DNA of 64,000 nt from Rhizobium brockwellii (lineage in GTDB: Bacteria > Pseudomonadota > Alphaproteobacteria > Rhizobiales > Rhizobiaceae): positions 372,001 to 436,000 of the forward strand of contig NZ_CP053440.1 in NCBI RefSeq assembly GCF_000769405.2. The letters run 5' to 3'. Each line of letters opens with the position of its first letter. Positions within the stretch are counted from its first letter, which is position 1. Shown one piece after another: positions 26,439-35,569 of this stretch. Made by a program: the position numbers and the translations under genes. The notes below the pieces were generated by a model, which saw only the letters and a program-made list of their open reading frames with translations, was not told the origin of the DNA and made no database searches.

Positions 26439-26996
26439 TCAACACGCGCTGAAGGTCAGGACGGCAGACAAGAGCAGCAGGGTTGCGGATCCGCATCGCC
26501 GAGCCAGCAACGGCATTTGCTTTTCACCTCCCAGAACAATTCTGCCTGTCGACAGCCAGATCGAAGATGCGAAAAGGACGACGAAGGCGAGGGTCGCGGT
26601 GGCGGCTATCCCAGACACATCCTGCGCGTCCGGCATCATCGTGAGCCCGATGATCAGCGCCTTGGGATTCAATAGCGTCGTAATCGCCAACTGACGTACT
26701 GTCACAATCTCGGCAGGACTGGATCCGACGCCCCAGAGCCGCAGCGCGAGGTAGAACACCCAGGTTGCAGAGGCAAGTTTGACGCCTTGCGCGACCAGGG
26801 GGTGCGCTTGGAGAAAGGGACCGGCCAGGCCGGAAGCCGGAACGACAATTGCCACATAGGCGGACACGACCGTACCAAGCAGCATGATCGCACGCCCGGC
26901 GCTCAGACCCTGAGATGCCATCGCCAATGTTGCGTTGGTCGGCCCAGGCAAAATGAGAAGCGCAAAAACGCCGGCTGCGAAAGGTAGGAGATGCAC
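26439..26996 (-). CDS. LysE-family amino acid exporter
   Basis: About 185 residues with five to six membrane helices. The N-terminal LLPFAAGVFALLILPGPTNA contains the LysE/RhtB signature (P-G-P at the end of the first helix), and LLNPKALIIGLTMMP is the second family motif. The start is uncertain. The longest frame begins with a TTG at 27056; a GTG at 26996 with GAGGG nine bases upstream gives the family N-terminus. A strong GAGGAGG followed by ATG at about 27019 is out of frame, which may point to a small frameshift near the 5' end. Confidence 0.75.
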   Translation of the reverse strand: MHLLPFAAGVFALLILPGPTNATLAMASQGLSAGRAIMLLGTVVSAYVAIVVPASGLAGPFLQAHPLVAQGVKLASATWVFYLALRLWGVGSSPAEIVTVRQLAITTLLNPKALIIGLTMMPDAQDVSGIAATATLAFVVLFASSIWLSTGRIVLGGEKQMPLLARRCGSATLLLLSAVLTFSAC

Positions 26997-27124
26997 TGCT
27001 TCGGTCCCTCGGTTCCGCCAGCTTTTTGCATGGTCAGCCTCCTCTGTCGTTGACAAAGGTCATGTTGCGGCCGGAACATTCTCGTTGATTGGCCGTTGTT
27101 GGGAGTTAGCTTTGAGGTGCCGCC

Positions 27125-27337
27125 ATGCCTCGCATGATCAGCTTCATACTCACTCGATTGGCCACAGGGTTTGCAATTGGATGTGCCGTCGGGTTCGTGG
27201 TTTGGGAGAATGGTCTTTTGTCCTCCACCAACACGGCAGGTACTCATTATCTCGCCCAGGGGCTGTTCATTTATTTCTTCGCGAGCACGATGAGCATGGG
27301 CTACCTGGCTACAGCGCTTTTGTTGGAAGAAGAATAG
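27125..27337 (+). CDS. Small membrane protein of unknown function
   Basis: 70 residues with two predicted membrane helices (about residues 9-27 and 43-65): ATGFAIGCAVGFVVW and GLFIYFFASTMSMGYLATA. It ends in an acidic tail LLLEEE. I do not recognise a family. It starts about 70 bases upstream of and divergent from the LysE gene. AGGTGCCGCC ahead of the ATG is a weak ribosome-binding site. Coding status is plausible but unproven. Confidence 0.5.
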   Translation: MPRMISFILTRLATGFAIGCAVGFVVWENGLLSSTNTAGTHYLAQGLFIYFFASTMSMGYLATALLLEEE

Positions 27338-27480
27338 CCACTTTGATGCCATCAAACGGCTTGTGAATAGTGTCCCATAGGTTGCTGAGAAACGGTCCGC
27401 ACTGACAGGGGAACGGCGGGGCAAGACATTCCACCAATGGCCGTTCTCATGTCAGGAGCTCAAAAACGGCAATTGTTTCA

Positions 27481-27921
27481 CTAAGCGGCGCGTTTCAAAC
27501 CACCGAAAAGATCATCGAGGTCGATGGTCGTGGTGCTGCGCTCATCGCATTTCACCAGCTCGTTGACGATAAAGGCGACGTAGCCCGCTTCCGTTGCGAC
27601 GATGACGATCAAGGGGCTTCGACAGGAGCCGAAACCCAACTTCGCCGCCAAATCGTAGACCGGCACCAAATCGCCCCGGTAGGACGTGTAGCCTACGGCC
27701 GCACGGCTTCCATCTCGCTGCTGCGGCTCCCACTCGGCTTGCGCAACGATGGTTCCTCCCTTGAAGGTGTGCGGCTTGTTTCCGACGGACACTCCAAAGG
27801 TGTCGCGAGGGCGAAAGAAATTCGAAAGAAACATGGATGGGCACCCGGTCCCGTGTTGGGACAATGTGATGAGCGCAAGCGCCTGAAGCAAACCGCACGG
27901 CGGTGCGCCTGGGACCTTCAT
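27481..27921 (-). CDS. CheW-like domain protein
   Basis: 146 residues, of which about residues 35-140 are CheW-like: FFRPRDTFGVSVGNKPHTF, then GYTSYRGDLVPVYDLAAKLG (equivalent to the NLRG..IPVVDL motif) and LIVIVATEAGYVAFIVNELV. The first 30 residues look non-coding; an ATG at 27834 is a likely true start. It diverges from a chemoreceptor gene and probably couples it to CheA. It is less conserved than the CheW at 2106-2603, especially in the first strand. Confidence 0.65.
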   Translation of the reverse strand: MKVPGAPPCGLLQALALITLSQHGTGCPSMFLSNFFRPRDTFGVSVGNKPHTFKGGTIVAQAEWEPQQRDGSRAAVGYTSYRGDLVPVYDLAAKLGFGSCRSPLIVIVATEAGYVAFIVNELVKCDERSTTTIDLDDLFGGLKRAA

Positions 27922-28176
27922 GGTGCCCGTCGAGATTGGCTCGACCCAGCACCCCCAAAATAGGGTTCGATTATTAATGGCGTCTCAAGCCAAAGACTAA
28001 AGTAGAAGTGAATCCTCGGCTTATTGCGGTACCAGCTGCCGACGTCGTCAATTCTTCATTAATGACTCATCCCTACATTTGGGGTGTCTTTCACTCAAAG
28101 CTCATTTAGCTATCAACAATGTTCGATCCCGGTCAAACACCGCCAGGCTGATTGCGCGCATCTGGAGAAATGTGGA

Positions 28177-30048
28177 ATGAAACTGACGATATCTCGCAAG
28201 CTTTTCGCGTTCGCCTTCATCGTGAGCGTAGGGATCGGCGGCGCGCTTGTGTTTGAAACCAGCACGATCAACCGCCTCAAGGTCACCGGCCCTGTCTATG
28301 ACGAGCTGATTGATAGCAAGGACCTCGTCGCAGACATTCTGCCGCCTCCGCTCTTCCTCGTGGAAGCATATATGCTGGCGTACGAAGCGGCCAGCCACCC
28401 CGAAATGACCGACGCCGACGTGAAAGGGCTCCAGAAGCTGAGGATTGACTATGGACAGCGCCGAGACCACTGGGGCAGATCATACCTTCCGTCCCATCTG
28501 AAGGCGCAGCTGGCCAACGAGGTGGTCGGATCGGGTGACCTGTTCTGGAGAGCCGTCGACGAGGCCTATCTTCCCGCGCTTTCCCGGAAGGATGCAGCTG
28601 CCCTCGATCAGGCGTTGGATGCTCTCGCGGATCGCTATCACGTCCATGAGGCAGCCGTCCTGAAACTGGTGGATGCCGCCAACGACTACCAGGCGAGGAC
28701 CGAGAAGGCAGCCGAACAGGAGGTCGAAAGTCGGACGTTGCTGGCTCTGGTCGCTGGATTGCTCGCCTTGGCTCTCTTCATCGGCGGTGCAATCTACCTA
28801 CGTTTGAACGTCGTCGGAGCGGTCACTAGGATGACCAGCCGGATGGCATCTATGGCTGATGGCGATCTGGAACGATCAATTCCCTTCGAGAAAAGAGCCG
28901 ACGAAATCGGGCTGATGGCCAAAGCGCTCGGCGTGTTCCGTCAAGCATCACTCGACAAGATCCGTCTCGAAGACGAGGCTCGTCGGGAGCAGGCCGTTTC
29001 GGAAGCCGAACGCGCCGAGCGCGAGGCTCGCACGGCGCGCGAGGCCGCCGAGCTCCAGGAGATCGTCGCCACGCTGGGCGCTGGACTCGCGCGTCTTGCC
29101 GAATGCAACATACGCATGACCATCGATCAACCGTTTGTCGGCGAGTTCGAACGTCTGCGGCACGACTTCAACAATTCTATCGCTGCGTTCCAGACGACCT
29201 TGGAGCAGGTTCTGAGCCAGACCACCCAGATCGACGATAGCGGACAGGAAATGCGAACTGCGGCCGACAATCTCGCCCGACGCACGGAGCAGCAGGCCGC
29301 AGCGCTTGAAGAAACTTCGGCGGCACTCGAACAGGTCACCTCAACCGTAAAGGTGTCAGCCGAGCACACTCTGGAAACGCGGTCGCTCGTGCGTGAGACC
29401 AAGGAATGCGCTGCCGCATCGGGAAAGATCGTCAAGGATGCCGTTGCGGCCATGAGCAGGATCGAGACGGCTTCGCAAGAGATCGCACAAATCATCGGCG
29501 TCATTGACGAGATTGCATTCCAGACGAACTTGCTCGCCCTCAATGCCGGCGTGGAAGCGGCCCGCGCGGGTGACTCGGGGAAGGGATTTGCCGTCGTCGC
29601 GCAAGAAGTTCGCGAATTGGCGCAGAGATCGGCGCGGGCGGCCAGGGAAATCAAGGATCTCATCGGCAATTCGACCCAAGAAGTTTCCAAAGGGGTTAAG
29701 CACGTGGGTGAAGCAGGCCGCGCCATCGATCAGATAGATACCTTCGTCCGCCGCATCGATCAGAACATCGACGCCATCGCAACGGCCGCAAGCGAACAGT
29801 CGGTCGGGCTCCAGCAGATTGCCTCGGCCGTCAATGAGATCGATCAGATGACGCAACAGAATGCCGCTATGGTCGAAGAAACCAGCGCCGTCAGTCACGC
29901 CTTGGCCGACGGGGTTCAACGGCTTGCCGGCCTTGTCGGACGCTTCAAGCTGAACCGCCGCGGTGCCATTCGCGAACCCGGCTCAGAGGTGGAACGCAAC
30001 GGTGCGTATAACCGGGCCGCAAGCTCTCGGGCCATCCGTGCCGCCTGA
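28177..30048 (+). CDS. Methyl-accepting chemotaxis protein
   Basis: 623 residues from the ATG at 28177 (GGAGAAATGTGGA upstream). The first membrane helix is near residues 8-27 and the periplasmic helical sensor runs to about 185, with the unusual [20 protein letters not shown] segment. A second helix is near 188-210, then HAMP and a cytoplasmic signalling helix bundle with [20 protein letters not shown] at the tip. The signalling half is very like the receptor at 181-2106; the sensor half is not. No CheR-tether pentapeptide is present. A CheW-like gene lies divergent upstream. Confidence 0.92.
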   Translation: MKLTISRKLFAFAFIVSVGIGGALVFETSTINRLKVTGPVYDELIDSKDLVADILPPPLFLVEAYMLAYEAASHPEMTDADVKGLQKLRIDYGQRRDHWGRSYLPSHLKAQLANEVVGSGDLFWRAVDEAYLPALSRKDAAALDQALDALADRYHVHEAAVLKLVDAANDYQARTEKAAEQEVESRTLLALVAGLLALALFIGGAIYLRLNVVGAVTRMTSRMASMADGDLERSIPFEKRADEIGLMAKALGVFRQASLDKIRLEDEARREQAVSEAERAEREARTAREAAELQEIVATLGAGLARLAECNIRMTIDQPFVGEFERLRHDFNNSIAAFQTTLEQVLSQTTQIDDSGQEMRTAADNLARRTEQQAAALEETSAALEQVTSTVKVSAEHTLETRSLVRETKECAAASGKIVKDAVAAMSRIETASQEIAQIIGVIDEIAFQTNLLALNAGVEAARAGDSGKGFAVVAQEVRELAQRSARAAREIKDLIGNSTQEVSKGVKHVGEAGRAIDQIDTFVRRIDQNIDAIATAASEQSVGLQQIASAVNEIDQMTQQNAAMVEETSAVSHALADGVQRLAGLVGRFKLNRRGAIREPGSEVERNGAYNRAASSRAIRAA

Positions 30049-30156
30049 CGAGTCGACGCCCATCCCCGTGACAACACTCTGTCGCGGGGATGATCTACGG
30101 CGATCTGCATCCAGGATCTGCTCCAATGCTCCGGACAAGAAGCTGGAGATTTGTTT

Positions 30157-30489
30157 ATGACCGACCCCGCCTTCGACACTTTGAAGAGCCTGCGGTTTCC
30201 TCTCGTGCTGGTCTCCAATGAGGGACTGATTGTTTTCGCAAGTGACGCGGCACAGCGGGTGCTCCTGGGCATCGAGATCGTTTCGATGCCGATTTCATGT
30301 TTCGTCTTCGATTGGGAACGAATCCGGCCGGTTCGGAAAGAGCCGGCCATCGTCGATGCCGAGATATTCGGACGCGACGGAGAATATCTTGCGGTCAAGG
30401 CGGTGGTCTTCCAACTCAAATCAGGCGGTCGGTGGCTTTCGGGTCTCGCCATCGGTAATGTCGACGAGCCTGTTCAAGCGCTTCGCTGA
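30157..30489 (+). CDS. Hypothetical protein, possibly PAS-like
   Basis: 110 residues. The first half reads FPLVLVSNEGLIVFASDAAQ, which looks like the beginning of a PAS fold (a strand with V..NE/DG.I...N). No other domain is visible. GCTGGAG lies upstream of the ATG. It follows the chemoreceptor gene by about 108 bases in the same direction, and its last 16 bases overlap the end of the convergent HD-GYP gene. It might be a small partner of the receptor or of the signalling operon next door; that is a guess from position. Confidence 0.6.
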   Translation: MTDPAFDTLKSLRFPLVLVSNEGLIVFASDAAQRVLLGIEIVSMPISCFVFDWERIRPVRKEPAIVDAEIFGRDGEYLAVKAVVFQLKSGGRWLSGLAIGNVDEPVQALR

Positions 30490-31535
30490 AGCGAAATGCA
30501 GCTGAAATCCTGAAGAGCATCGCGTGCTCTCAGTATTTCCGGCAGGGCGATTTCAAATGCGGCGACGCATGCTGGATCGAACTGCGTTCCGGAACGTTCC
30601 CTGATATGAGAGACCGCCTGGTCTACGGTCCAGGCCTCCTTATAGGGTCGCGCCGTCGTAAGAGCGTCGAAGTTATCGGCAACGGCAACGATCCTGCCAG
30701 CGATCGGTATATCGGCGCCCGACATGCGTCTCGGGTATCCCTGCCCATCCCAGCGCTCGTGGTGGGTGGCTGCAATCAACGCGGCAAGTTGCAGAAGACT
30801 GGACTGCGACTCTCCCAGTATGTCGCAGCCGAGGAGCGTGTGATTTTGCATCGACGCGAATTCCTGCTCCGTTAGTTTTCCTTTCTTGAGCAGCACCGCA
30901 TCGGGGATGCCAACCTTGCCGACGTCGTGCATGGGTGCGGCAAGTCTGATGTCGGCGCATTGATCGGCGGGCAGACCCAAAGCCCTGGCGATCAGCACCG
31001 AATATTCCCCGACTCGTTTCGTGTGCAGGCCCGTCTCCGAATCCTTGAAGCTCGCAGCAATGGACAGGCGATCGATGATCTCCTCTTCACGCTCCCGGAT
31101 CTCCAGCGTCGCCTTGTCGACTTCCTGGCGAAGCCACTCCGCTTTGTCGGCCAGCTTGTTGCGTGCATCGACGAGCGCGAGGAGGTTCTTCATGCGCGCC
31201 TGGAACTCAAGAGGATTGACCGGCTTGTTCAGGAAATCGATGGACCCTGCATCCAGGCACGCCATTCGGGTGGCCATGTCGGTATCTGCGGTGATCATGA
31301 CGACCGGCTTGCTCCTGTATTGCTCGAACATGTTGATCTCCTGCAGGAGTTCGACGCCATTGTAGTCCGGCATCTGGTAGTCGATGACCGCGATATCGAA
31401 ATCGAGCCGCGGTATCGCAGCTAGGACGTCTGCCGGATTGGAAAAGCCGACAGCTTCGCAATTGGGCAGCTTGTCAACGAGCCTCGTTAGGAAAATGAGA
31501 TTGGTTTTGTTGTCGTCGACCAGAAGGATACGCAT
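30474..31535 (-). CDS. Response regulator with HD-GYP output domain (RpfG-like)
   Basis: 353 residues. The receiver domain covers residues 1-120, with phospho-acceptor Asp52 in AVIDYQMPD and the Lys in NKPVN. The HD-GYP domain follows (about residues 165-345) with GLHTKRVGEYS, PMHDVGKVGIPD and THHERWDGQGYPRR. All residues expected of an active cyclic-di-GMP phosphodiesterase are present. AGGAG precedes the ATG. It is the last gene of an operon behind a hybrid kinase, so it should be the kinase's output, lowering c-di-GMP. Confidence 0.93.
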   Translation of the reverse strand: MRILLVDDNKTNLIFLTRLVDKLPNCEAVGFSNPADVLAAIPRLDFDIAVIDYQMPDYNGVELLQEINMFEQYRSKPVVMITADTDMATRMACLDAGSIDFLNKPVNPLEFQARMKNLLALVDARNKLADKAEWLRQEVDKATLEIREREEEIIDRLSIAASFKDSETGLHTKRVGEYSVLIARALGLPADQCADIRLAAPMHDVGKVGIPDAVLLKKGKLTEQEFASMQNHTLLGCDILGESQSSLLQLAALIAATHHERWDGQGYPRRMSGADIPIAGRIVAVADNFDALTTARPYKEAWTVDQAVSHIRERSGTQFDPACVAAFEIALPEILRARDALQDFSCISLQRSA

Positions 31536-31544
31536 GCATTGCTC

Positions 31545-33746
31545 CTATGCGGCGCGCGTTCGCCGTTGCTCGTCAACCGCCCGCATCAGATCGAGCAGTC
31601 GGCGTTCCGAAATCGGGGATTCTCGCAATCGCTGGGCCCGGTCGGCAATATCCTGCAGGCCGACATTGCTTGCCGCCCCCTTGAGCGAGTGCAGCAGGCG
31701 ATCGAGATTGTTGGTGTTGTCGTCCCGCATGGCGCTGGAGACGGCTGAAAGAATGAAGACGGCATCCGAGAAGAAGCTGTCGAGGAGCTCTTCAAAGACC
31801 TCCCGGCCCAGTACCTCGACAATCTCTTCCTGCCGCGGATTCATTGCCGATCCCTCCTCCAGCGTGACTCCGGAGGGCGGATCATTCCGTTCGGCGGTGC
31901 TTTCAACGCGGTCCAGAATGCCTGCGAGTTGGCTGAGGGTGATCGGCTTGGATTGGAAACCGTTCATGCCGGCTTCCAGGCAAAGGCGTCTGTCATCATC
32001 GGAAGCGTTCGCCGTCATCGCGATGATCGGGACTGCTCCCTTGGCCGTCTCCATTGCCCGAATGCAGCGCGTCGCTTCGATACCGTCCATGTTCGGCATC
32101 TGCATGTCCATCAGCACGAGATCGAAATCTTTCGTCGCCATGGCATCGAGCGCTTCCAAACCATCGCCTGCAACGGTCACGTTCTGGCCAAGGTGACGGA
32201 GAAAGCCCGCGGCCACCTGCTGGTTCACGATATTGTCCTCGACCAACAAGATATTCTTCCGTTGTCTTGCAAGCTTGTCTTTCTCCCTTGCGCAATCGAC
32301 AATGGGCTCGCCCGCTTGAGCGGGCTCCGCCGGAATTTCGAACCAGAACGTGCTTCCTTCACCCTTGATGCTCGAGACTCCAATCATCCCATCGAGCGAG
32401 TCGATAATCTCTTTGCAGATGGTCAGGCCGAGGCCTGTGCCTCCGTATTTTCTGCTAATCGTCGCATCGACCTGCGAGAAGGGCTTGAAAAGCTTTTCTT
32501 GCCCTTCCTTGTCGATGCCGATCCCGGTGTCGCTGACGGCGAAGCGGACGACCGGCTTGCCCTGAGATTGCCCCTCGGTCATTTTCAAGACGACGGCACC
32601 GTTCGAGGTGAACTTGATCGCATTGCTGAGAAGGTTGAGGACGACCTGACGAACACGTGTCGCATCAGTCATGATCGTGTCGGTGGCCCAATTGTCAGGT
32701 ATGTCGGAAATCAGTGTATTGCCATGCTCGGCTGCGCGGTCGCGCATCATCTCGACTGCGCTGCCCGCAAGGACTCTGATATCGGCCGGCGCCAGACAGA
32801 CGTCTATCCGGCCGTTTTCCATCTTCGCGAAGTCCAGGATCTCGTTGAGAATCTCAAGGAGGGATTGTCCCGAGCGCCGGATGGTCTGAACGCTCCAACG
32901 AACCCGCTCCGGAAGATCTCCCAGTTCCAGAAGCTCGGCCGTACCTAGGATCGCATTGAGTGGTGTTCGGACTTCATGGCCCATCGTCGCCATGAATTGA
33001 GACTTCGCGCGGTTTCCAGCCTCGGCGTGGGCATAGGCCACGTTGAGTTCGTGCGCCATCCGTTCAAAAACGAGACCGGCGGCACGCACGGAGCGCAATT
33101 GTCTGCGCAGCATGATCACCAGCACACCCACGGAGGCCGCAAGTAGAGCCGTTACCACACCGGACTTCAACTGAAGGGACTGGAGTGCATCTCGGGTATC
33201 CGCACGTTCGGCGCTCACCTTGTTATTGGCACTCATCAGAAGCTTGCCTGTGTTCTCGACGAGTGGGATCAGGCTAGAGGTGAAGGCGCGAAGGTGCGCG
33301 ATATCGATATCTCTCCCACTTGCAATGGCGTCGAACCAAGGTGCTTTTGCGACAACGAGCGGCTCGATCTCGGACACCAGGGTCTGAAGTTCCGGACTAT
33401 CCTGGAGGCGCAGATCGAAATTCGCCTTCTTGAGAATACCCATGCGAGAATACAGGATGTCGAACCTTGTCGAGAGCGTCTTCATCGAGGCCAGCGTCAG
33501 GTCTTTGTCGGCACCCATGACATGAGCAAGCTCAAGCAGACGGCGCGCTTCGCGGTCCAGCTGGTAAACGGACCACAGGGTATTTTCTCGAATGCCGTCC
33601 TGAAGTGCCTCATATTTTTCGTAAATTCCCGAAAGAAGGTAGATCAGGCCGACCATCAACAATGTCGCGAACAATTGAAGGAACGCGGTTGCCTTGCTGG
33701 CTCGTCTGATGACGTCGCCATTCTTGCGGGCATTCTCGTTCATCAT
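31545..33746 (-). CDS. Hybrid sensor histidine kinase with receiver and HPt domains
   Basis: 733 residues: a membrane helix near 20-40, a helical periplasmic domain of about 150 residues, a second helix near 194-213, then the kinase with His257 in MATMGHEVRTPLN, the N box NLLSNAIKFT and the G boxes DTGIGIDKEG and KYGGTGLGL. A receiver (about 500-620, LVLMDMQMP) and a C-terminal HPt domain with LLHSLKGAASNVGL follow. This is the tripartite layout of BvgS/TorS-type kinases. Its start overlaps the stop of the periplasmic-protein gene (ATGA). Phosphate should pass to the HD-GYP regulator encoded ten bases downstream. Confidence 0.93.
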   Translation of the reverse strand: MMNENARKNGDVIRRASKATAFLQLFATLLMVGLIYLLSGIYEKYEALQDGIRENTLWSVYQLDREARRLLELAHVMGADKDLTLASMKTLSTRFDILYSRMGILKKANFDLRLQDSPELQTLVSEIEPLVVAKAPWFDAIASGRDIDIAHLRAFTSSLIPLVENTGKLLMSANNKVSAERADTRDALQSLQLKSGVVTALLAASVGVLVIMLRRQLRSVRAAGLVFERMAHELNVAYAHAEAGNRAKSQFMATMGHEVRTPLNAILGTAELLELGDLPERVRWSVQTIRRSGQSLLEILNEILDFAKMENGRIDVCLAPADIRVLAGSAVEMMRDRAAEHGNTLISDIPDNWATDTIMTDATRVRQVVLNLLSNAIKFTSNGAVVLKMTEGQSQGKPVVRFAVSDTGIGIDKEGQEKLFKPFSQVDATISRKYGGTGLGLTICKEIIDSLDGMIGVSSIKGEGSTFWFEIPAEPAQAGEPIVDCAREKDKLARQRKNILLVEDNIVNQQVAAGFLRHLGQNVTVAGDGLEALDAMATKDFDLVLMDMQMPNMDGIEATRCIRAMETAKGAVPIIAMTANASDDDRRLCLEAGMNGFQSKPITLSQLAGILDRVESTAERNDPPSGVTLEEGSAMNPRQEEIVEVLGREVFEELLDSFFSDAVFILSAVSSAMRDDNTNNLDRLLHSLKGAASNVGLQDIADRAQRLRESPISERRLLDLMRAVDEQRRTRAA

Positions 33747-34243
33747 TCCGCCTCGATCGTTTTGATCTGCCAGACGGAACGCGAAAAGTACTTCTCGTTG
33801 TAGAGCGACCTGTCTGTGTCAAAGGGATAGATGAGGAATAGTGGCCCCTTGTCGCGGACAGACATGGGCAAGCCATCCATCCGCGTTGCCAGCATGCTGT
33901 CGATTTTCAAAGCATCCTCCGCGGGAACTTCAGCCGCGTAGTCGTTCAGGGCTATCAACTTGAATTTGTCCGCATGGGCCCCGGCAGCCTCGAGAACCGC
34001 ACGAAACAAAGGCCCTGAGAATTCGACTTTTCCCGTGGTCCATGGCGTCTCCATCGTGCCGTTACGGCTGTCGAGAGCTTCAAGCATGGCAAGATCGAAT
34101 TGAGCCGTATCTCCCACATTCGGATGATCGAGTTTGCCGGTGACGGTCAGGATCACCTCGCCCTTTGGGGCATCGAGCGCAAATGAGGAGGCAGGAAGAA
34201 ATATGACGGCAGCCATGGCTGCCGACCTGAGAAGAGAACGCAT
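33743..34243 (-). CDS. Periplasmic sulfite-oxidase-fold protein without the cofactor cysteine
   Basis: 166 residues from the ATG at 34243. The signal peptide is MRSLLRSAAMAAVIFLPASS and cleavage near residue 22 follows. The rest resembles small molybdopterin-dependent oxidoreductase (SUOX-fold) proteins: VILTVTGKLDH, FDLAMLEAL, TGKVEFSGPLFRAVLEAAG, LIALNDYAAEVP, and KGPLFLIYPFD near the end. The molybdenum-ligating cysteine of true enzymes is missing; the protein contains no cysteine at all. It is the first gene of an operon with a hybrid kinase, which suggests a ligand-sensing rather than a catalytic role. Confidence 0.75.
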   Translation of the reverse strand: MRSLLRSAAMAAVIFLPASSFALDAPKGEVILTVTGKLDHPNVGDTAQFDLAMLEALDSRNGTMETPWTTGKVEFSGPLFRAVLEAAGAHADKFKLIALNDYAAEVPAEDALKIDSMLATRMDGLPMSVRDKGPLFLIYPFDTDRSLYNEKYFSRSVWQIKTIEAE

Positions 34244-34736
34244 GGGAAACCTTGATCTACCGGCAAACAAGGTGCCGGATCGCCAGAACGCATGCCGGAT
34301 CGGCGGGGTCCTGGTTCCTGGACGCTCCTCCAGAGCGCCTTCAGATCATAGCCGACATCATGTCAGCCTCAGCACTCTCGCCGGGACACCCCAAATCTAG
34401 GGTGAACAAGTTCATGGGAGGTAAATCTAATGTAGTAAATTCGAATAGGAACATGATTTTAGGGACGCTCGTCGGAGCAGGGTAAACGCCATCTAAACGT
34501 TTACGGTCGTGCGCGGGCGCCGGTCATCGGAGGAAACCAATTTCCTGAGAGAGTTTGGTAGCGGACGCTGACATTGGCCGCGATGCGACTGCCTGAAGAG
34601 GGAAATTTCGCCGAATATTGTCGCCTCACCCGGTGCCCAAAGCCCATACGCTTGCGTAAGCAACGCGTGTCCGCGGGCTGTCGGCGGACGCCCGCACCCG
34701 GCGCCCTTGGAGGCGCCGCCCGGCTGAAAAACCATG
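34244..34736. other. Intergenic region with a hairpin but no gene
   Basis: No open frame with a ribosome-binding site is visible here. CGGCGCC (34699-34705) and GGCGCCG (34712-34718) form a 7-bp stem downstream of the luxR-type gene on the minus strand; there is no U-tract, so terminator function is only possible. The promoter of the signalling operon must lie near 34250-34450. Confidence 0.4.
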
Positions 34737-35471
34737 TCAGGCGATAAGTCGCCGACGTATCGCCTCAGCGATGGCTTGCGTTCGATTCACGGCGCCCAGC
34801 TTCTTTGTCGCCGACTTGACGTAGCTGTTCACCGTATCCAGCTGGTAGCCGGTGGACTTGGCGATGCCCTCGCTGGTCAACCCAAGGCTCGCCTGGGCGA
34901 GGCAAGCCATCTCGCCCTTCGACAGTCGCATGTGTTCGGCCGCGAATCGCTCCATCAGAGGTTTGGTTACGGCAGTGTGAATTGCTTCGGACACAAGAGC
35001 CAGAAAGGTGATTTCGTCGTCATCAAACGCAGTCGCTCGAGTGAAGCCGACAGCACCGTAGACCGTACTGTCCCGGTGGATCGGAACAATCGTCCTGTTG
35101 AATACGCCAAATGTGCGCTGCAGGTAGAGCAACCTCTGCGGAGGCTCCTGTTCCTTGTAGACTTCGTTCTCCGCGACCACCGTCGTGGCAGACTTGGCCG
35201 CTTGCACGAAAGGGTCCACGCGAATCAGTTGATCGGCTTCGTATGCCTCGAGGTAGGCTGGCGGCAAATCGGTGTCGATCGAAAACCCCTCGCCGAAACG
35301 ATAATGATCGACGTCCAGGCCGGAGATGAAGATGTAGTCGAAGGGCACCGCCAGACGCAGTCGGTCGATAACGTCATTTTTTCCGAAGTGACGGAGCTTG
35401 GGAACCGAACGAAGGTCGACATAATCGTCCAGGGCGTTCGGTGAAAGGACAGAGAGAGCGCTGACCGGCAT
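34737..35471 (-). CDS. LuxR-family regulator with autoinducer-binding-type domain
   Basis: 244 residues. The N-terminal 160 residues have the LuxR autoinducer-binding fold pattern (FDYIFISGLDVDHY, then a loop, VPIHRDSTVYGAVGFTRA and FLALVSEAIH). The C-terminal GerE-type helix-turn-helix reads LSKGEMACLAQASLGLTSEG followed by DTVNSYVKSATKKLGAVNRT. GAGG precedes the ATG. No luxI-type synthase is nearby, so it is a LuxR solo or senses another ligand. A FixK-type box lies 68 bases upstream, which would make it a low-oxygen-controlled regulator. Confidence 0.88.
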   Translation of the reverse strand: MPVSALSVLSPNALDDYVDLRSVPKLRHFGKNDVIDRLRLAVPFDYIFISGLDVDHYRFGEGFSIDTDLPPAYLEAYEADQLIRVDPFVQAAKSATTVVAENEVYKEQEPPQRLLYLQRTFGVFNRTIVPIHRDSTVYGAVGFTRATAFDDDEITFLALVSEAIHTAVTKPLMERFAAEHMRLSKGEMACLAQASLGLTSEGIAKSTGYQLDTVNSYVKSATKKLGAVNRTQAIAEAIRRRLIA

Positions 35472-35539
35472 AAGGGCCTCGATTGATACCGCGAAGAACC
35501 CCAGTTATGGCGCCTCACGGTTAACCGAAGCTTAAGGAA

Positions 35540-35553
35540 TTGATCCAAATCAA
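35540..35553 (-). promoter_or_regulatory. FixK/FNR box upstream of the luxR-type gene
   Basis: TTGATCCAAATCAA, a full match to TTGAY-N4-RTCAA. It lies between the hemA stop (35570) and the LuxR-type start (35471), 68 bases ahead of that start, a distance that suits a class II site with a short leader. Confidence 0.75.
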
Positions 35554-35569
35554 ATTACTGGGCCGGCAG

